A DNA stretch of 58,654 nucleotides from Butyrivibrio sp. (GCA_014799955.1 JAAVHB010000015.1:1-58654); one strand, 5' to 3'. Numbered from the stretch's first letter, positions 26,509-34,573 are shown. Notes: generated by a model from the sequence alone, not told the origin. Translations and numbers: made by a program.

Positions 26509-26546
26509 CATTCCCGCGAGGTGCTATCATTCCCGCGAGGCGCCAT
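26509..26546. repeat. Tandem 19-bp repeat before metH
   Basis: Two adjacent copies of CATTCCCGCGAGGxGCxAT (26509-26527 and 26528-26546), differing at two positions, lie in the 77-base gap between the activation gene and metH. They do not show a ribosome site or promoter. Confidence 0.65.
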
Positions 26547-26570
26547 GCACCGAACGGGATTTACTTTAAT

Positions 26571-27212
26571 TCAGCGTCTGTATGCGCAGTCCGTTTTGCC
26601 GCACGCCTCGCAGCCCTCTATATGGCAGCGGCTGTTTTCGTGGCTTAAGCCCATAAGCGCCGTCACGGATTTTTCCGGCAGCATGATTCCGCCCTCCGAG
26701 AGATAGATGCCAACGGTTTTCTGCGCGTTAAGCACCCTTAAAAAATCCGGCTGGAGCGTAAGCGGTAAATCGCCGTAGCCCGGACTGAAACGCGGTCTTA
26801 CATAAATATTTTCGGCGGCAAGCTTCTCTTCGATATTTCGCTGGCACTCGTTGCAGTAGCCCTCTATAGCCGCCGCCGCAACCGCCTGCAAAACAGCCGC
26901 TTTGCTTATCGAAAGCTTTGAATATCTGTTCATCAGCATATCGGGGCCGTTTCCGAGCGTAGCCGCGAAGAAAATCACCTCGCCGCAGCCCGTGAGATTG
27001 CGCTCCAGACTGCGGCTTTTCATTTCAAGTCCGCCCGCCCTTATTACGCCGTCATCGGTAATTTCAAGATCAAAGCGCCTGCAAATATGCTTCGGCTCCG
27101 CTTCATTCCGAACCGCGGTTGCGCATTCTTCAATAAGCTTCATAGCGGCGGCGTCAGGTCCGGCGTTTCGGTAGCCTAGATATCTTGCCGCCTCTTTAAA
27201 ATCAATTGTCAT
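26571..27212 (-). CDS. Methionine synthase activation-domain protein
   Basis: A 213-residue stand-alone version of the B12-dependent methionine synthase activation domain. Its hallmark RPRFSPGYGDLPL, which binds AdoMet near the corrin, is present near residue 148. The C-terminus has the Cys pattern CHIEGCEACGKTDC, which could bind a metal. In E. coli these parts are fused at the C-terminus of MetH. Here the gene overlaps metF by four bases (ATGA) and lies upstream of metH on the same strand, forming a complete methyl-THF to methionine operon. Its task is reductive methylation of oxidised cob(II)alamin in the short MetH. Confidence 0.9.
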   Translation of the reverse strand: MTIDFKEAARYLGYRNAGPDAAAMKLIEECATAVRNEAEPKHICRRFDLEITDDGVIRAGGLEMKSRSLERNLTGCGEVIFFAATLGNGPDMLMNRYSKLSISKAAVLQAVAAAAIEGYCNECQRNIEEKLAAENIYVRPRFSPGYGDLPLTLQPDFLRVLNAQKTVGIYLSEGGIMLPEKSVTALMGLSHENSRCHIEGCEACGKTDCAYRR

Positions 27213-28075
27213 TTTATAATCTCCGAAAGATTTCTCTGGATTCCCGCCGCGATTTCCGCCTTGTTCATCGAATAAACATGGATATTGTTGATTCCGTTTG
27301 CAATCAAGTCGATTATCTGGTCGGTTGCGTAGGCAATTCCCGCCTGCTGCATGGCTGCGGGACTGTCGCCGAAGCGGTCAACGATGCTCTTGAATCTTTC
27401 GGGAACATTGCAGCCCGACAGCTTAACCGCGTTTTCAACCTGATTGGCGCGCGTTATCGGCATTATTCCCGGAATCACCGGAACCTTGATGCCCGCGTCC
27501 CTGACCTTATAGAGAAAATTATAGAAAATATTATTGTCGAAAAACATCTGTGTCGTCAGGAATTCGCAGCCCGCGTCAACCTTTTTCTTAAGGTTCATTA
27601 TGTCCTCTTTTTTGCTGACGGAATCGGGATGCCCTTCGGGATAGCAGGCTCCGCCGACGCAGAAATCCCCGTAAGCTTTGATTTCACTTACAAGCTCCGA
27701 CGCATAGCAAAAATCTACGAAGGGGCTGCCCTCAAAATCCTTCGGCTTATCGCCTCTGAGCGCAAGCACGTTTTCGATTCCCGCCGCCTTCATTTCGTCC
27801 AAAGCTCTATGTATATCCTCTCTGGAGGCTCCCACGCAGGAAAGGTGAGCTATTGCCGTCACGCCGAATTTGCTCTGAATGCCTTCTGCTATTTTTACCG
27901 TGTTGCCCCTTGTGCTTCCTCCGGCGCCGTAGGTCACGCTCATATAACTGGGATTAAGCTGCGCTACCTCGAAAGCGGCTCTCTCCACGGATTCGTAGTT
28001 GGCGTTCGTCTTTGGCGGAAAAACCTCAAAGGAAAGTGTTATTTTATCTTTACCCAATATCTGATTAAGCTTCAT
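27209..28075 (-). CDS. metF: Methylenetetrahydrofolate reductase
   Basis: A 288-residue MetF barrel. The signatures are SFEVFPPKT (catalytic Glu), 'YMSVTYGAGGSTRGNT', 'ALRGDKPKD' in place of the usual LRGDxP, and 'GCEFLTTQMFFD' toward the end. It reduces methylene-THF to methyl-THF, the donor for MetH encoded two genes downstream. A promoter with TTGCAA and TAAAAT sits ~45 bases upstream, and the leader is too short for a SAM or cobalamin riboswitch, unlike many met genes. AGGAGG lies at the correct distance from ATG 28075. Confidence 0.92.
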   Translation of the reverse strand: MKLNQILGKDKITLSFEVFPPKTNANYESVERAAFEVAQLNPSYMSVTYGAGGSTRGNTVKIAEGIQSKFGVTAIAHLSCVGASREDIHRALDEMKAAGIENVLALRGDKPKDFEGSPFVDFCYASELVSEIKAYGDFCVGGACYPEGHPDSVSKKEDIMNLKKKVDAGCEFLTTQMFFDNNIFYNFLYKVRDAGIKVPVIPGIMPITRANQVENAVKLSGCNVPERFKSIVDRFGDSPAAMQQAGIAYATDQIIDLIANGINNIHVYSMNKAEIAAGIQRNLSEIIK

Positions 28076-28124
28076 AAAAAGCCTCCTGAGTTGAATTTAC
28101 GGCGGTATTGTCACCGGAGAGTAT

Positions 28125-28153
28125 ATTTTAGCACTTTTTTAAGCCCGTTGCAA
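28125..28153 (-). promoter_or_regulatory. Promoter of metF-activation protein-metH operon
   Basis: Minus strand TTGCAA (28148-28153), 17 bases, TAAAAT (28125-28130). It leaves a leader of ~40 bases. Confidence 0.7.
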
Positions 28154-28184
28154 GGCTCTTAGAGGCTTACGGCAAGCGTAGAAG

Positions 28185-28213
28185 TTGAAAACTCCGTATT
28201 TTTAATATATAAT
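28185..28213 (+). promoter_or_regulatory. Promoter of NUDIX gene
   Basis: TTGAAA (28185-28190), 17 bases, TATAAT (28208-28213). It is divergent from the metF promoter. Confidence 0.8.
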
Positions 28214-28253
28214 GGGAAAATATTTTTAAAGAAGCAAGGAGGACAAAAGCGTC

Positions 28254-28784
28254 ATGGAATTATGGGATTTGTACACGGTTGACCGCGAAAAGACCGGACA
28301 GAAAATGGTCCGAGGGGAAAAACAGCCGGAGGGATTTTACAGACTGGTGGTTCATGTCTGCATATTCAACAGCCGCGGAGAGATGCTGATACAGCAGCGT
28401 CAGCCGTTCAAGGAGGGCTGGTCAGATATGTGGGACATAACGGTGGGCGGCAGCGCCGTATCCGGGGATACGAGCAGAACCGCCGTCGCGAGGGAGCTTT
28501 CCGAGGAATTGGGGATAGAGCTTTCCTTTGAGGACAAAAGACCTTCTTTGACGGTGAATTTTCCGGGCGGTTTCGACGATATTTATCTGATTGAAAAGGA
28601 AATTGATTTATCGGAGCTGAAGCTGCAGTACGAGGAGGTTCAGGCAGCCAAATGGAGCGGCATGGAAGAAATTCTCGGCATGATTGACTCGGGGGAATTT
28701 ATTCCGTACAAAAAAAGCCTGATTGAGCTGATGTTTGCAATGCGGGACAGCATGGGAGGACTTACAAGAGAGGACACGAAGTAA
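28254..28784 (+). CDS. NUDIX hydrolase
   Basis: A 176-residue protein with a Nudix box 'GGSAVSGDTSRTAVARELSEELGI' in two parts (G-x5-E-x7-REUxEE-x-GU), where the first Glu of the box is replaced by Thr/Asp-like residues (GDTSRTA). The REL-SEELG core is intact. The layout (DLYTVDREKTGQKMVRGE at the start) resembles the IPP isomerase-like/YfcD subgroup of Nudix proteins. It is monocistronic: its own promoter upstream, a hairpin terminator downstream. The substrate is unknown, and the altered first position of the box may affect metal binding. Confidence 0.85.
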   Translation: MELWDLYTVDREKTGQKMVRGEKQPEGFYRLVVHVCIFNSRGEMLIQQRQPFKEGWSDMWDITVGGSAVSGDTSRTAVARELSEELGIELSFEDKRPSLTVNFPGGFDDIYLIEKEIDLSELKLQYEEVQAAKWSGMEEILGMIDSGEFIPYKKSLIELMFAMRDSMGGLTREDTK

Positions 28785-28824
28785 GCAAAGCGGCGTCAGG
28801 CGGACAATCAAAGCATATTTAGGA

Positions 28825-28855
28825 AGGCGGTCACAGAAGTGACCGCTTATTTTTT
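28825..28855 (+). terminator. Terminator after NUDIX gene
   Basis: GCGGTCAC-AGAA-GTGACCGC, an 8-bp perfect stem with tetraloop, followed by TTATTTTTT. It is the last feature of the GC-richer left half. Confidence 0.9.
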
Positions 28856-28958
28856 AACTTTTCAGAAACATTTCCTAATCATTTCAAAAACATACGGACT
28901 GTAATATACAGACAACAAGTGAGAGAACACAAAAAAATTAAGGGAGGAATTTCATACG

Positions 28959-29969
28959 ATGGATGATATCGACAAGGAGACATTGCGGAAGTATCGACAG
29001 ATTTTTGAGATCAGAAATGATGGGCATGTCTGGAATTCACTTGATGACAAATCATTTCTTGAGAAACTTGGAGGGTATCGAAAAGACAGAAGAGAGGGCA
29101 AGGAGGGCCTGACACTTGCAGGTTTAATGATGTTTGGCAACGGGCTTGCCATACGGGATGAGTTTGACAATATTTTTATGGATTATCGCAACGAAAGCGA
29201 AATTACAATGGATATCCGCTGGAATGACAGGATTACCTATGATGGGACATGGGAAAATAATCTTTTTAATTTCTTTACCAAAGTCACACCTAAATTAACA
29301 GAGGACTTGAAGAAACCATTTAAACTTGAGGGAATACAGCGGATAGATGAGACACCGGTACACAAAGCAGTAAGGGAAGCATTTGTAAATCTTATTATAC
29401 ATGCAGATTATTTGATGGATGCAGGTGATCTGAAAGTAATAAAAAGGTCAAATGGCTTTGAATTTACGAATCCGGGTATTCTGAAGCTTCCTTTAGAGGA
29501 TATTTACCGGGGCGGAAATTCAAAATCACGGAACCCGCATATGCAGACTATGCTTAGAATGGTTGGATTTGGAGACAATGCAGGTTCCGGCTTTCCCTCT
29601 ATATTGGCAACTTGGAAAGAAGAAGGATGGGTAAAACCGGAACTGATAGAAGATACCGCCCTTAATCAGGTGACTCTTTATCTTAAAATGATCCCGGAAC
29701 ATGGAGAACAATCAGGAAAAAAAGTAGCAGAAAAATCAGCAGAATCAGCAGAAAAATCAGCAGAAATGCAAGAGGTATTGTTATCTGAAAGGCAGAAACA
29801 GATACTTGCCTGCATGGAATTGGAAGTATTGTATAAGACAGAAGAGATTGCTGAAAAAATTGGATTAAAAGGACCGAGGAGAAGGCAGCTGCTGAATGAA
29901 CTGGTGGCAATGGGTAGATTAACCTGCACAGCAGCCACAAAAAACAGAAGGTATATAAGGATTGAATAA
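28959..29969 (+). CDS. AlbA/HATPase_c_4 transcriptional regulator, lacking N-terminal domain
   Basis: 336 residues. It begins at 'DIDKETLRKYRQIFEIRNDGHVWNSLDD', which in full-length relatives is the linker after the AlbA_2 (Schlafen-type) domain, so ~140 residues are missing. The remainder is the HATPase_c_4 region (~125-235, with VREAFVNLIIHADY and GSGFPSI), a repeat-bearing linker (EKSAESAEKSAE), and a C-terminal winged helix (~285-336). AGGGAGG precedes the ATG, so the short form may still be translated. No remnant of the missing domain is seen upstream, where the NUDIX terminator ends at 28855. This suggests the gene was cut at a junction. Confidence 0.6.
   Translation: MDDIDKETLRKYRQIFEIRNDGHVWNSLDDKSFLEKLGGYRKDRREGKEGLTLAGLMMFGNGLAIRDEFDNIFMDYRNESEITMDIRWNDRITYDGTWENNLFNFFTKVTPKLTEDLKKPFKLEGIQRIDETPVHKAVREAFVNLIIHADYLMDAGDLKVIKRSNGFEFTNPGILKLPLEDIYRGGNSKSRNPHMQTMLRMVGFGDNAGSGFPSILATWKEEGWVKPELIEDTALNQVTLYLKMIPEHGEQSGKKVAEKSAESAEKSAEMQEVLLSERQKQILACMELEVLYKTEEIAEKIGLKGPRRRQLLNELVAMGRLTCTAATKNRRYIRIE
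29727..29768 (+). repeat. In-frame 21-bp tandem repeat in regulator linker
   Basis: A 21-bp unit that begins GCAGAAAAATCA occurs twice, the second copy ending differently, coding for AEKSAES/AEKSAEM. It lies between the ATPase-like and winged-helix domains. Confidence 0.7.
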
Positions 29970-30111
29970 AGTAAGGAATGGCGTGAAATGTGCAATAAGA
30001 TAAGTATTTTATCAAAATAGCGGACATGGAATTGCTATGTATAGGACAAAAATTTGCTTATGATTGGCATATGGATTATTGCCTTAAGTGCTTAGATGGA
30101 GGAAATGAAAA

Positions 30112-30429
30112 ATGGTTGAGCCTTCAAAAAGGGACTGGAAATTATATAGGGAGAAAATTGGTGAATGGCAGGAACATTACATGGAGAAGTTGGTAAAGGA
30201 ATATGCGGACTATTTGTGTAGCGACTTGCCTGCATCCACCAAGTTTTGGGAGATAGAGAAAAGGATTAAGAGAGACAGAAAAACGCCGGGTGTTTGCATT
30301 GAGTTAAGAAAATCTGACATGTTTTGGGACATTGCAGGACTGATTAATGATAAGGTCATTTCAATGGATGATCTGGAAGAATTTAGTGATGATTTAAAAG
30401 AAGCAGTAGCCCTGATTTTGAGAAGATGA
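30112..30429 (+). CDS. Small conserved hypothetical protein, 105 aa
   Basis: A charged, mostly helical 105-residue protein with no signal or membrane segment. 'KRDWKLYREKIGEWQEHYMEKLVKEYADYL' at the N-terminus and 'DDLEEFSDDLKEAVALIL' at the C-terminus look like helices that could pack as a bundle. The ATG at 30112 is preceded by GGAGG. Similar small proteins are seen in many Lachnospiraceae next to accessory regulators, but no function is established as far as I know. It lies between two damaged AlbA-type regulators. An HTH or DNA-binding role cannot be shown. Confidence 0.65.
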   Translation: MVEPSKRDWKLYREKIGEWQEHYMEKLVKEYADYLCSDLPASTKFWEIEKRIKRDRKTPGVCIELRKSDMFWDIAGLINDKVISMDDLEEFSDDLKEAVALILRR

Positions 30430-30555
30430 AAATGATATATTTACTGCTTGATATTGAGATATAGTATCACAAAAGTGTTTGCTTTTTATCGAAATCAGGG
30501 TCATAACACACATATGGATTAGTAAGCCACATTCACATTATTCTCTGATTAGAAT

Positions 30556-32028
30556 TTGTCGGTTGACAAAGGAGGATGTAAGCCGCCGGATACCATAATA
30601 ATGATGAAAAATGGTGTTGGTACTGGTTTGGTACTACTTTACAAAGTAACAAGAAATAATGTAGGAAATACACTGGTTGGTCTTACAGATATACGGGCAA
30701 TCTCAGAGAAAATCAGTGAAATCATCAAGACAAGAATGGACCCCATTCCACAGGCAGATTTGGAAATTCACGAAGAAGATGGCAAGCAGTTTATTATTCT
30801 TCGGGTATCAGCGGGAGTGGAAACTCCATATTACTATGTAGGTGATGGGAGCAGAGTGGCATTTATACGTGTTGGGAATGAAAGTATACCAGCCGGAGCA
30901 CTTGAGATGAAACGTTTGGTATTGCGTGGAAGCAATAAGACTTACGACAGTCTGCCATCAAGTTATCCCTATGAGAAATATGCTTTTACAAAGCTGCGTT
31001 CAGTGTATCGGCAACGTACAGGAAAGGAATTGTCAGAGGCAGATTTTATTTCATTTGGATTAATGGATGACAATGGAATACTTACGAATGCAGGAGCGTT
31101 GCTGGCAGATGAACCGCCAATGCGTCATTCAAGGCTTTTCTGTACTCGGTGGAATGGATTGGATAAGGCATCAGGTGTGATGGAAGCGCTTGATGATAAA
31201 GAATATAGTGGAAGCTTGGTAGCATTGTTACAAGATGGAGAAAAATTTATAAAAAATAACACGAAGAAGCGTTGGAAGAAAGCACCTGATGGACGCATTG
31301 AAATGCCGGATATACCAGAAAGAGCAGCACTTGAATGTATTGTGAATGGGTTGATTCACAGAGATTACCTTGAATTGGGAAGTGAGGTACACATTGATAT
31401 TTTTGATGACCGTATGGAAATCTATTCTCCCGGCGGCATGTTTGACGGTTCTTTTGTACAAAATCTTGATACGGACCATGTGCCTTCCAGACGGAGAAAT
31501 CCGGTTATTGCAGATGTTTTTAGTCGTATGAATTATATGGAACGAAGAGGAAGCGGATTCAAAAAAATCAAGGATGATTATCATAGGGCAGTTAATTATC
31601 GTTTGGAATTAGAGCCTAAGTTTTATTCAGATGCAACATCATTTTGGGTAACGCTTTATAATTTGAATTATAATGTGACGATTGATGAAATAGGTGTTGG
31701 AGCTAAAAAACAGCCGTTTGAGGATGAAAAAACAGTCGTTTCAGCTAAAAAACAGTTGTTTGAAGCTGAAAAAGCAGTTGTTTCAAATGAAAAACAGTCG
31801 TTTGAAGGAAAGGTCAATAAATTGCGGATGAGTATACACACAAAGGGAAGAATCTTGCGGCTTTATGATGTGATTGGGTTAAATACCTTTTTTTCCAGAG
31901 CAGATATAATGCGGATAACAGGGCTTACATCTTCACCAGCAGGCGATTTAATTAAGAAAATGAAAAATGAAAATTTGATAGAATCTGTTGCCGGACATGG
32001 GAAGGGCAAGTATAAATTTAAAATATAG
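30556..32028 (+). CDS. AlbA_2/HATPase_c_4 regulator with damaged N-terminus
   Basis: From ~residue 40 the protein matches the AlbA_2 domain (GLTDIRAISEKISEIIKTRMDP), then a central region, the HATPase_c_4 domain (~280-360: IPERAALECIVNGLIHRDY, RRGSGFKKIKDDY), a repeat-bearing linker, and a C-terminal winged helix (~440-490). The first ~35 residues of AlbA_2, normally 'ETVEFK...AFAN', are absent. The start region (TTG 30556, or ATG 30601/30604) reads as an unrelated lead-in, so the gene was rearranged or shortened at its 5' end. The best start is unclear; AGGAGG at 30569-30574 precedes ATG 30601 by an overly long distance. Confidence 0.55.
   Translation: MSVDKGGCKPPDTIIMMKNGVGTGLVLLYKVTRNNVGNTLVGLTDIRAISEKISEIIKTRMDPIPQADLEIHEEDGKQFIILRVSAGVETPYYYVGDGSRVAFIRVGNESIPAGALEMKRLVLRGSNKTYDSLPSSYPYEKYAFTKLRSVYRQRTGKELSEADFISFGLMDDNGILTNAGALLADEPPMRHSRLFCTRWNGLDKASGVMEALDDKEYSGSLVALLQDGEKFIKNNTKKRWKKAPDGRIEMPDIPERAALECIVNGLIHRDYLELGSEVHIDIFDDRMEIYSPGGMFDGSFVQNLDTDHVPSRRRNPVIADVFSRMNYMERRGSGFKKIKDDYHRAVNYRLELEPKFYSDATSFWVTLYNLNYNVTIDEIGVGAKKQPFEDEKTVVSAKKQLFEAEKAVVSNEKQSFEGKVNKLRMSIHTKGRILRLYDVIGLNTFFSRADIMRITGLTSSPAGDLIKKMKNENLIESVAGHGKGKYKFKI
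31702..31809 (+). repeat. In-frame 42-bp tandem repeat in regulator linker
   Basis: Two full 42-bp units and a partial third (31702-31743, 31744-31785, 31786-31809) each begin with [GA][CA]TxAAAAACAG and code for the pattern AKKQxFExEKxVVS. They join the ATPase-like domain to the winged helix. Confidence 0.85.
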
Positions 32029-32072
32029 CTTTTAAGTAAGCACTTTCAATTAGCTACACACTGTGCAACTAA

Positions 32073-32981
32073 TTATGACTGCCATTGACCTTCCAAATCC
32101 AATCCCGCCACAGCCCCAACAAATCTCCTCACCTCATCCGAAGCATCAGCACTATAGAGCAAACCATAAGGAATGCTGTAATCCCAACGAACCGGAATGG
32201 AAACTAAACCGGGATGCACATCCCGCCAGCATTCAATGGTGAGAAGCACTTTCCCTGTTTCAGCACAGCGGTTGAACACCGTCATATCGTAAAAAGTAGG
32301 GGTATCTTCAATCTGAATGGAGGGGTGATTCTTCTCTAAATCGTTTCGTATAAAATCATTTGTTCCGGAATCGCCTGACGGTACCATCATCAGTGTCTGC
32401 CCGTATAAATCTTCTATTTCTATGAGTTTTTTGGAGGCAAGACGGTGGTCTCTTGATACAGCTATCATTTTTTTATAGGTGCCAAGGGGTAAAAACTCAC
32501 ATCGCATAAGCCATTTCCTAGAATCGCATACGCCAATCAGAAAATCAAACTTTTCCCCCAGCTTTTCAATTTCAGACAGAATTCCCTCATGGTTATCCTC
32601 GAAGGGAACAAGGTGCAGTTTATAGTCTGGGAAATCTTTATTTACACGATACCATAAATCCATAAAAGGCTTTGCCGGATTCAACAGCGATGTACCCACG
32701 CAAAATGTGGTGTCATGAGCCACAGCTGCAGCATTGGCGCTTGCAATGGATTTTCTGGAGTAATCAATCATAAACTTTGCGTCTTTGTAGATAACCTTTC
32801 CGGCAGGTGTCAGATGAATGCCCGAGGGAGTGCGCTCTATCAGCTTCAAATTCAAATGATTTTCAAGGGAATTCATCTGTTTCATAATTGCGGTAGGTGA
32901 AATATACAGATGTTCTGCGGCTTTTGTAAAACTTCCGCAGTCCACAACCGTTATAAAAGTATCAAGAACAGGGTTATACAT
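32073..32981 (-). CDS. LysR family regulator
   Basis: A 302-residue LysR regulator. The N-terminal HTH (MYNPVLDTFITVVDCGSFTKAAEHLYISPTAI in several parts) is followed by a ~200-residue effector domain. The frame extends upstream to 33116, but ATG 32981 is preceded by AGGAGG, and the HTH starts right there. It is divergent from the flavodoxin gene with a 135-base shared promoter region, the usual geometry for a LysR regulator and its target operon. The target is therefore probably the flavodoxin-cupin-CMD cluster. Confidence 0.87.
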   Translation of the reverse strand: MYNPVLDTFITVVDCGSFTKAAEHLYISPTAIMKQMNSLENHLNLKLIERTPSGIHLTPAGKVIYKDAKFMIDYSRKSIASANAAAVAHDTTFCVGTSLLNPAKPFMDLWYRVNKDFPDYKLHLVPFEDNHEGILSEIEKLGEKFDFLIGVCDSRKWLMRCEFLPLGTYKKMIAVSRDHRLASKKLIEIEDLYGQTLMMVPSGDSGTNDFIRNDLEKNHPSIQIEDTPTFYDMTVFNRCAETGKVLLTIECWRDVHPGLVSIPVRWDYSIPYGLLYSADASDEVRRFVGAVAGLDLEGQWQS

Positions 32982-33021
32982 AGCGAACCTCCTAAAAGAG
33001 CATAAACCATAGGTTAATACT

Positions 33022-33050
33022 GTCATAACATATTGGAGATTCTTTGTCAA
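33022..33050 (-). promoter_or_regulatory. Promoter of LysR gene
   Basis: Minus strand TTGACA (33045-33050), 17 bases, TATGAC (33022-33027). On the other strand TATAAT at 33063-33068 lacks a good -35, as expected for a LysR-activated promoter of the flavodoxin operon. Confidence 0.65.
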
Positions 33051-33116
33051 ATCCGAAAATAGTATAATACCTATAAAAATTATAATAGATGCAGAAAGAG
33101 GAATGGAGGTAGGCAA

Positions 33117-33620
33117 ATGTCAAAGAAACTGATTGCTTTCTATTCGAGAGCAGATGAGAACTATGTAAACGGCCAGCTTAAGCAATTAGAGATTGGCAAT
33201 ACAGAAGTGGCAGCAGGTATGATCAAAGAGTTGACAGGTGCAGATCTATTTAAAATGGAACAGGTACAAGCTTATTCCAAAGACTATAATGAGTGTATTG
33301 CACAGGCACAGGCCGACCAAAAGCGTGATGCCCGTCCGGAATTGAAAAATTATCCAGAGAGCATGGAAGAATATGATGAGATTTATCTGGGATTTCCAAA
33401 TTACTGGAGCACCATGCCCATGGCTGTCTTTACTTTTTTGGAGCATTTTGATTTTGCCGGAAAAACAATACACCCGTTTTGTACCCATGAAGGCAGCGGA
33501 ATGGGCAGCAGTGAAAGAGATATTAAAAGGCTGTGTCCTGGTGCAAAGGTGGAAAAAGGTCTTGCAATCCACGGTGGCAGCGTAGAACGTTCCAGAAACG
33601 AAATAGAAAAATGGATTTAG
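33117..33620 (+). CDS. Flavodoxin family protein (Flavodoxin_4)
   Basis: A 167-residue flavodoxin-like protein, parallel in sequence to that at 8551-9069. It has FYSRADENYVNGQL at the N-terminus, GNTEVAAGMIKE, FPNYWSTMPMAVFTFLEHFDF and CTHEGSGMGSSERDIKRLC. These regions contact FMN. It is the first gene of an operon with a cupin and a carboxymuconolactone decarboxylase-like protein and is probably controlled by the divergent LysR regulator. Such operons are common in gut Clostridia and are thought to respond to reactive or electrophilic compounds; that role is inference. Confidence 0.86.
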   Translation: MSKKLIAFYSRADENYVNGQLKQLEIGNTEVAAGMIKELTGADLFKMEQVQAYSKDYNECIAQAQADQKRDARPELKNYPESMEEYDEIYLGFPNYWSTMPMAVFTFLEHFDFAGKTIHPFCTHEGSGMGSSERDIKRLCPGAKVEKGLAIHGGSVERSRNEIEKWI

Positions 33621-33632
33621 GAGGTTTTTATT

Positions 33633-34070
33633 ATGGATAAGAAAGAATTTGACAAGATGAATGTATTTGGACAGGGTGAACCAAATGTGAATTTCGCCCA
33701 GTATTTTATCGGAGATTCCTTTTTGAATCCCCTTACAGTACCGGGAGAGTGTCCGGTATTTCTGGCAAATGTCACTTTTGAACCCGGATGCCGGAATAAC
33801 TGGCATATACACCATGCCAAGAGTGGAGGAGGACAACTGCTCATTTGTACAGCCGGAAAAGGTTGGTATCAGGAAGAAGGAAAGGAAGCTGTCAGCCTGA
33901 CTCCGGGAACTGTGATTACAATTCCGGCAAATGTAAAGCACTGGCATGGTGCCAAGAAAGATGAGTGGTTTGCCCATATTGCAGTGGAGGTTCCAGGTGA
34001 GGAAACCAGAACGGAGTGGTGTGAACCTGTAACGGATGAAGAATACGGAAAATTGGAAAGGGAGGTGTAA
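33633..34070 (+). CDS. Cupin domain protein
   Basis: A 145-residue single-domain cupin. The first motif is CRNNWHIHHAKSGGGQLLIC with two His and a Glu-like site, and the second is TPGTVITIPANVKHWHGA, containing His. These residues bind a metal (Fe or Mn). The size fits small anaerobic cupins paired with CMD proteins. The last bases overlap the CMD gene start. The two often form a functional unit of unknown chemistry, perhaps removal of reactive carbonyl compounds. TAGGAGG precedes the ATG. Confidence 0.88.
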   Translation: MDKKEFDKMNVFGQGEPNVNFAQYFIGDSFLNPLTVPGECPVFLANVTFEPGCRNNWHIHHAKSGGGQLLICTAGKGWYQEEGKEAVSLTPGTVITIPANVKHWHGAKKDEWFAHIAVEVPGEETRTEWCEPVTDEEYGKLEREV

Positions 34071-34393
34071 TGATGGCAAAGGTAACAGCAGGAAGAGATG
34101 AACTTGGTGAATTTGCCCCTAAGTTTGCACAGTTAAATGATGATGTATTATTTGGTGAGGTATGGGCGAGAGAAGATAAGCTTTCCGCAAGAGACAGAAG
34201 TATCGTAACGGTAACGGCTCTTATGGCAGGCGGAATTTTAGACAGCTCGCTGAAATTCCATATCCAAAATGCAAAGAATCATGGTGTGACGGCAGAAGAA
34301 ATGGCGGAAATTCTTACCCATGCTGCATTTTACGCAGGCTGGCCCAAGGCATGGGCAGCATTCAGAATGGCAAAAGAAGTGTATGGAGAATAG
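34070..34393 (+). CDS. Carboxymuconolactone decarboxylase family protein (AhpD-like fold)
   Basis: A 107-residue CMD-family protein, with 'SARDRSIVTVTALMAGG' and 'HGVTAEEMAEILTHAAFYAGWPKAWAAF', the helix that holds the catalytic His and usually a Cys pair. Here there is no CxxC, so it is not a thiol peroxidase partner of the AhpD kind. It overlaps the cupin gene by one base and ends 110 bases before a terminator. ATG 34070 or 34073 are both possible starts. Confidence 0.88.
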   Translation: MMAKVTAGRDELGEFAPKFAQLNDDVLFGEVWAREDKLSARDRSIVTVTALMAGGILDSSLKFHIQNAKNHGVTAEEMAEILTHAAFYAGWPKAWAAFRMAKEVYGE

Positions 34394-34503
34394 CATTGTG
34401 AAGAATAAGACTTCCTATTATTACGGCGAATTAAAGCCGAAAGAATAACGGGGATAAATAATTTTGGACTATGTTTTATACGAAATATAATGAGACAGGG
34501 ATG

Positions 34504-34546
34504 CCCTGTGCAGTTCGATTGAGACGAACAGCGCAGGGTATTTTTT
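34504..34546 (+). terminator. Terminator of flavodoxin-cupin-CMD operon
   Basis: CCCTGTGC pairs with GCGCAGGG (one G-U), then GTTCG pairs with CGAAC after one A-A mismatch, and TTTTTT follows. Confidence 0.88.
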
Positions 34547-34572
34547 AGTAAATCATATATTAGTAAATCATA
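34546..34572 (+). repeat. Two direct copies of TAGTAAATCATA
   Basis: Copies at 34546-34557 and 34561-34572, 15 bases apart, lying just upstream of the -35 box of the ATPase gene. They may be operator half-sites. Confidence 0.6.
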
Positions 34573-34573
34573 A

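Noticed and set aside
28076-28130. SAM or cobalamin riboswitch before metF
   Set aside because: The leader from the predicted start is only ~40 bases and shows none of the needed helices.
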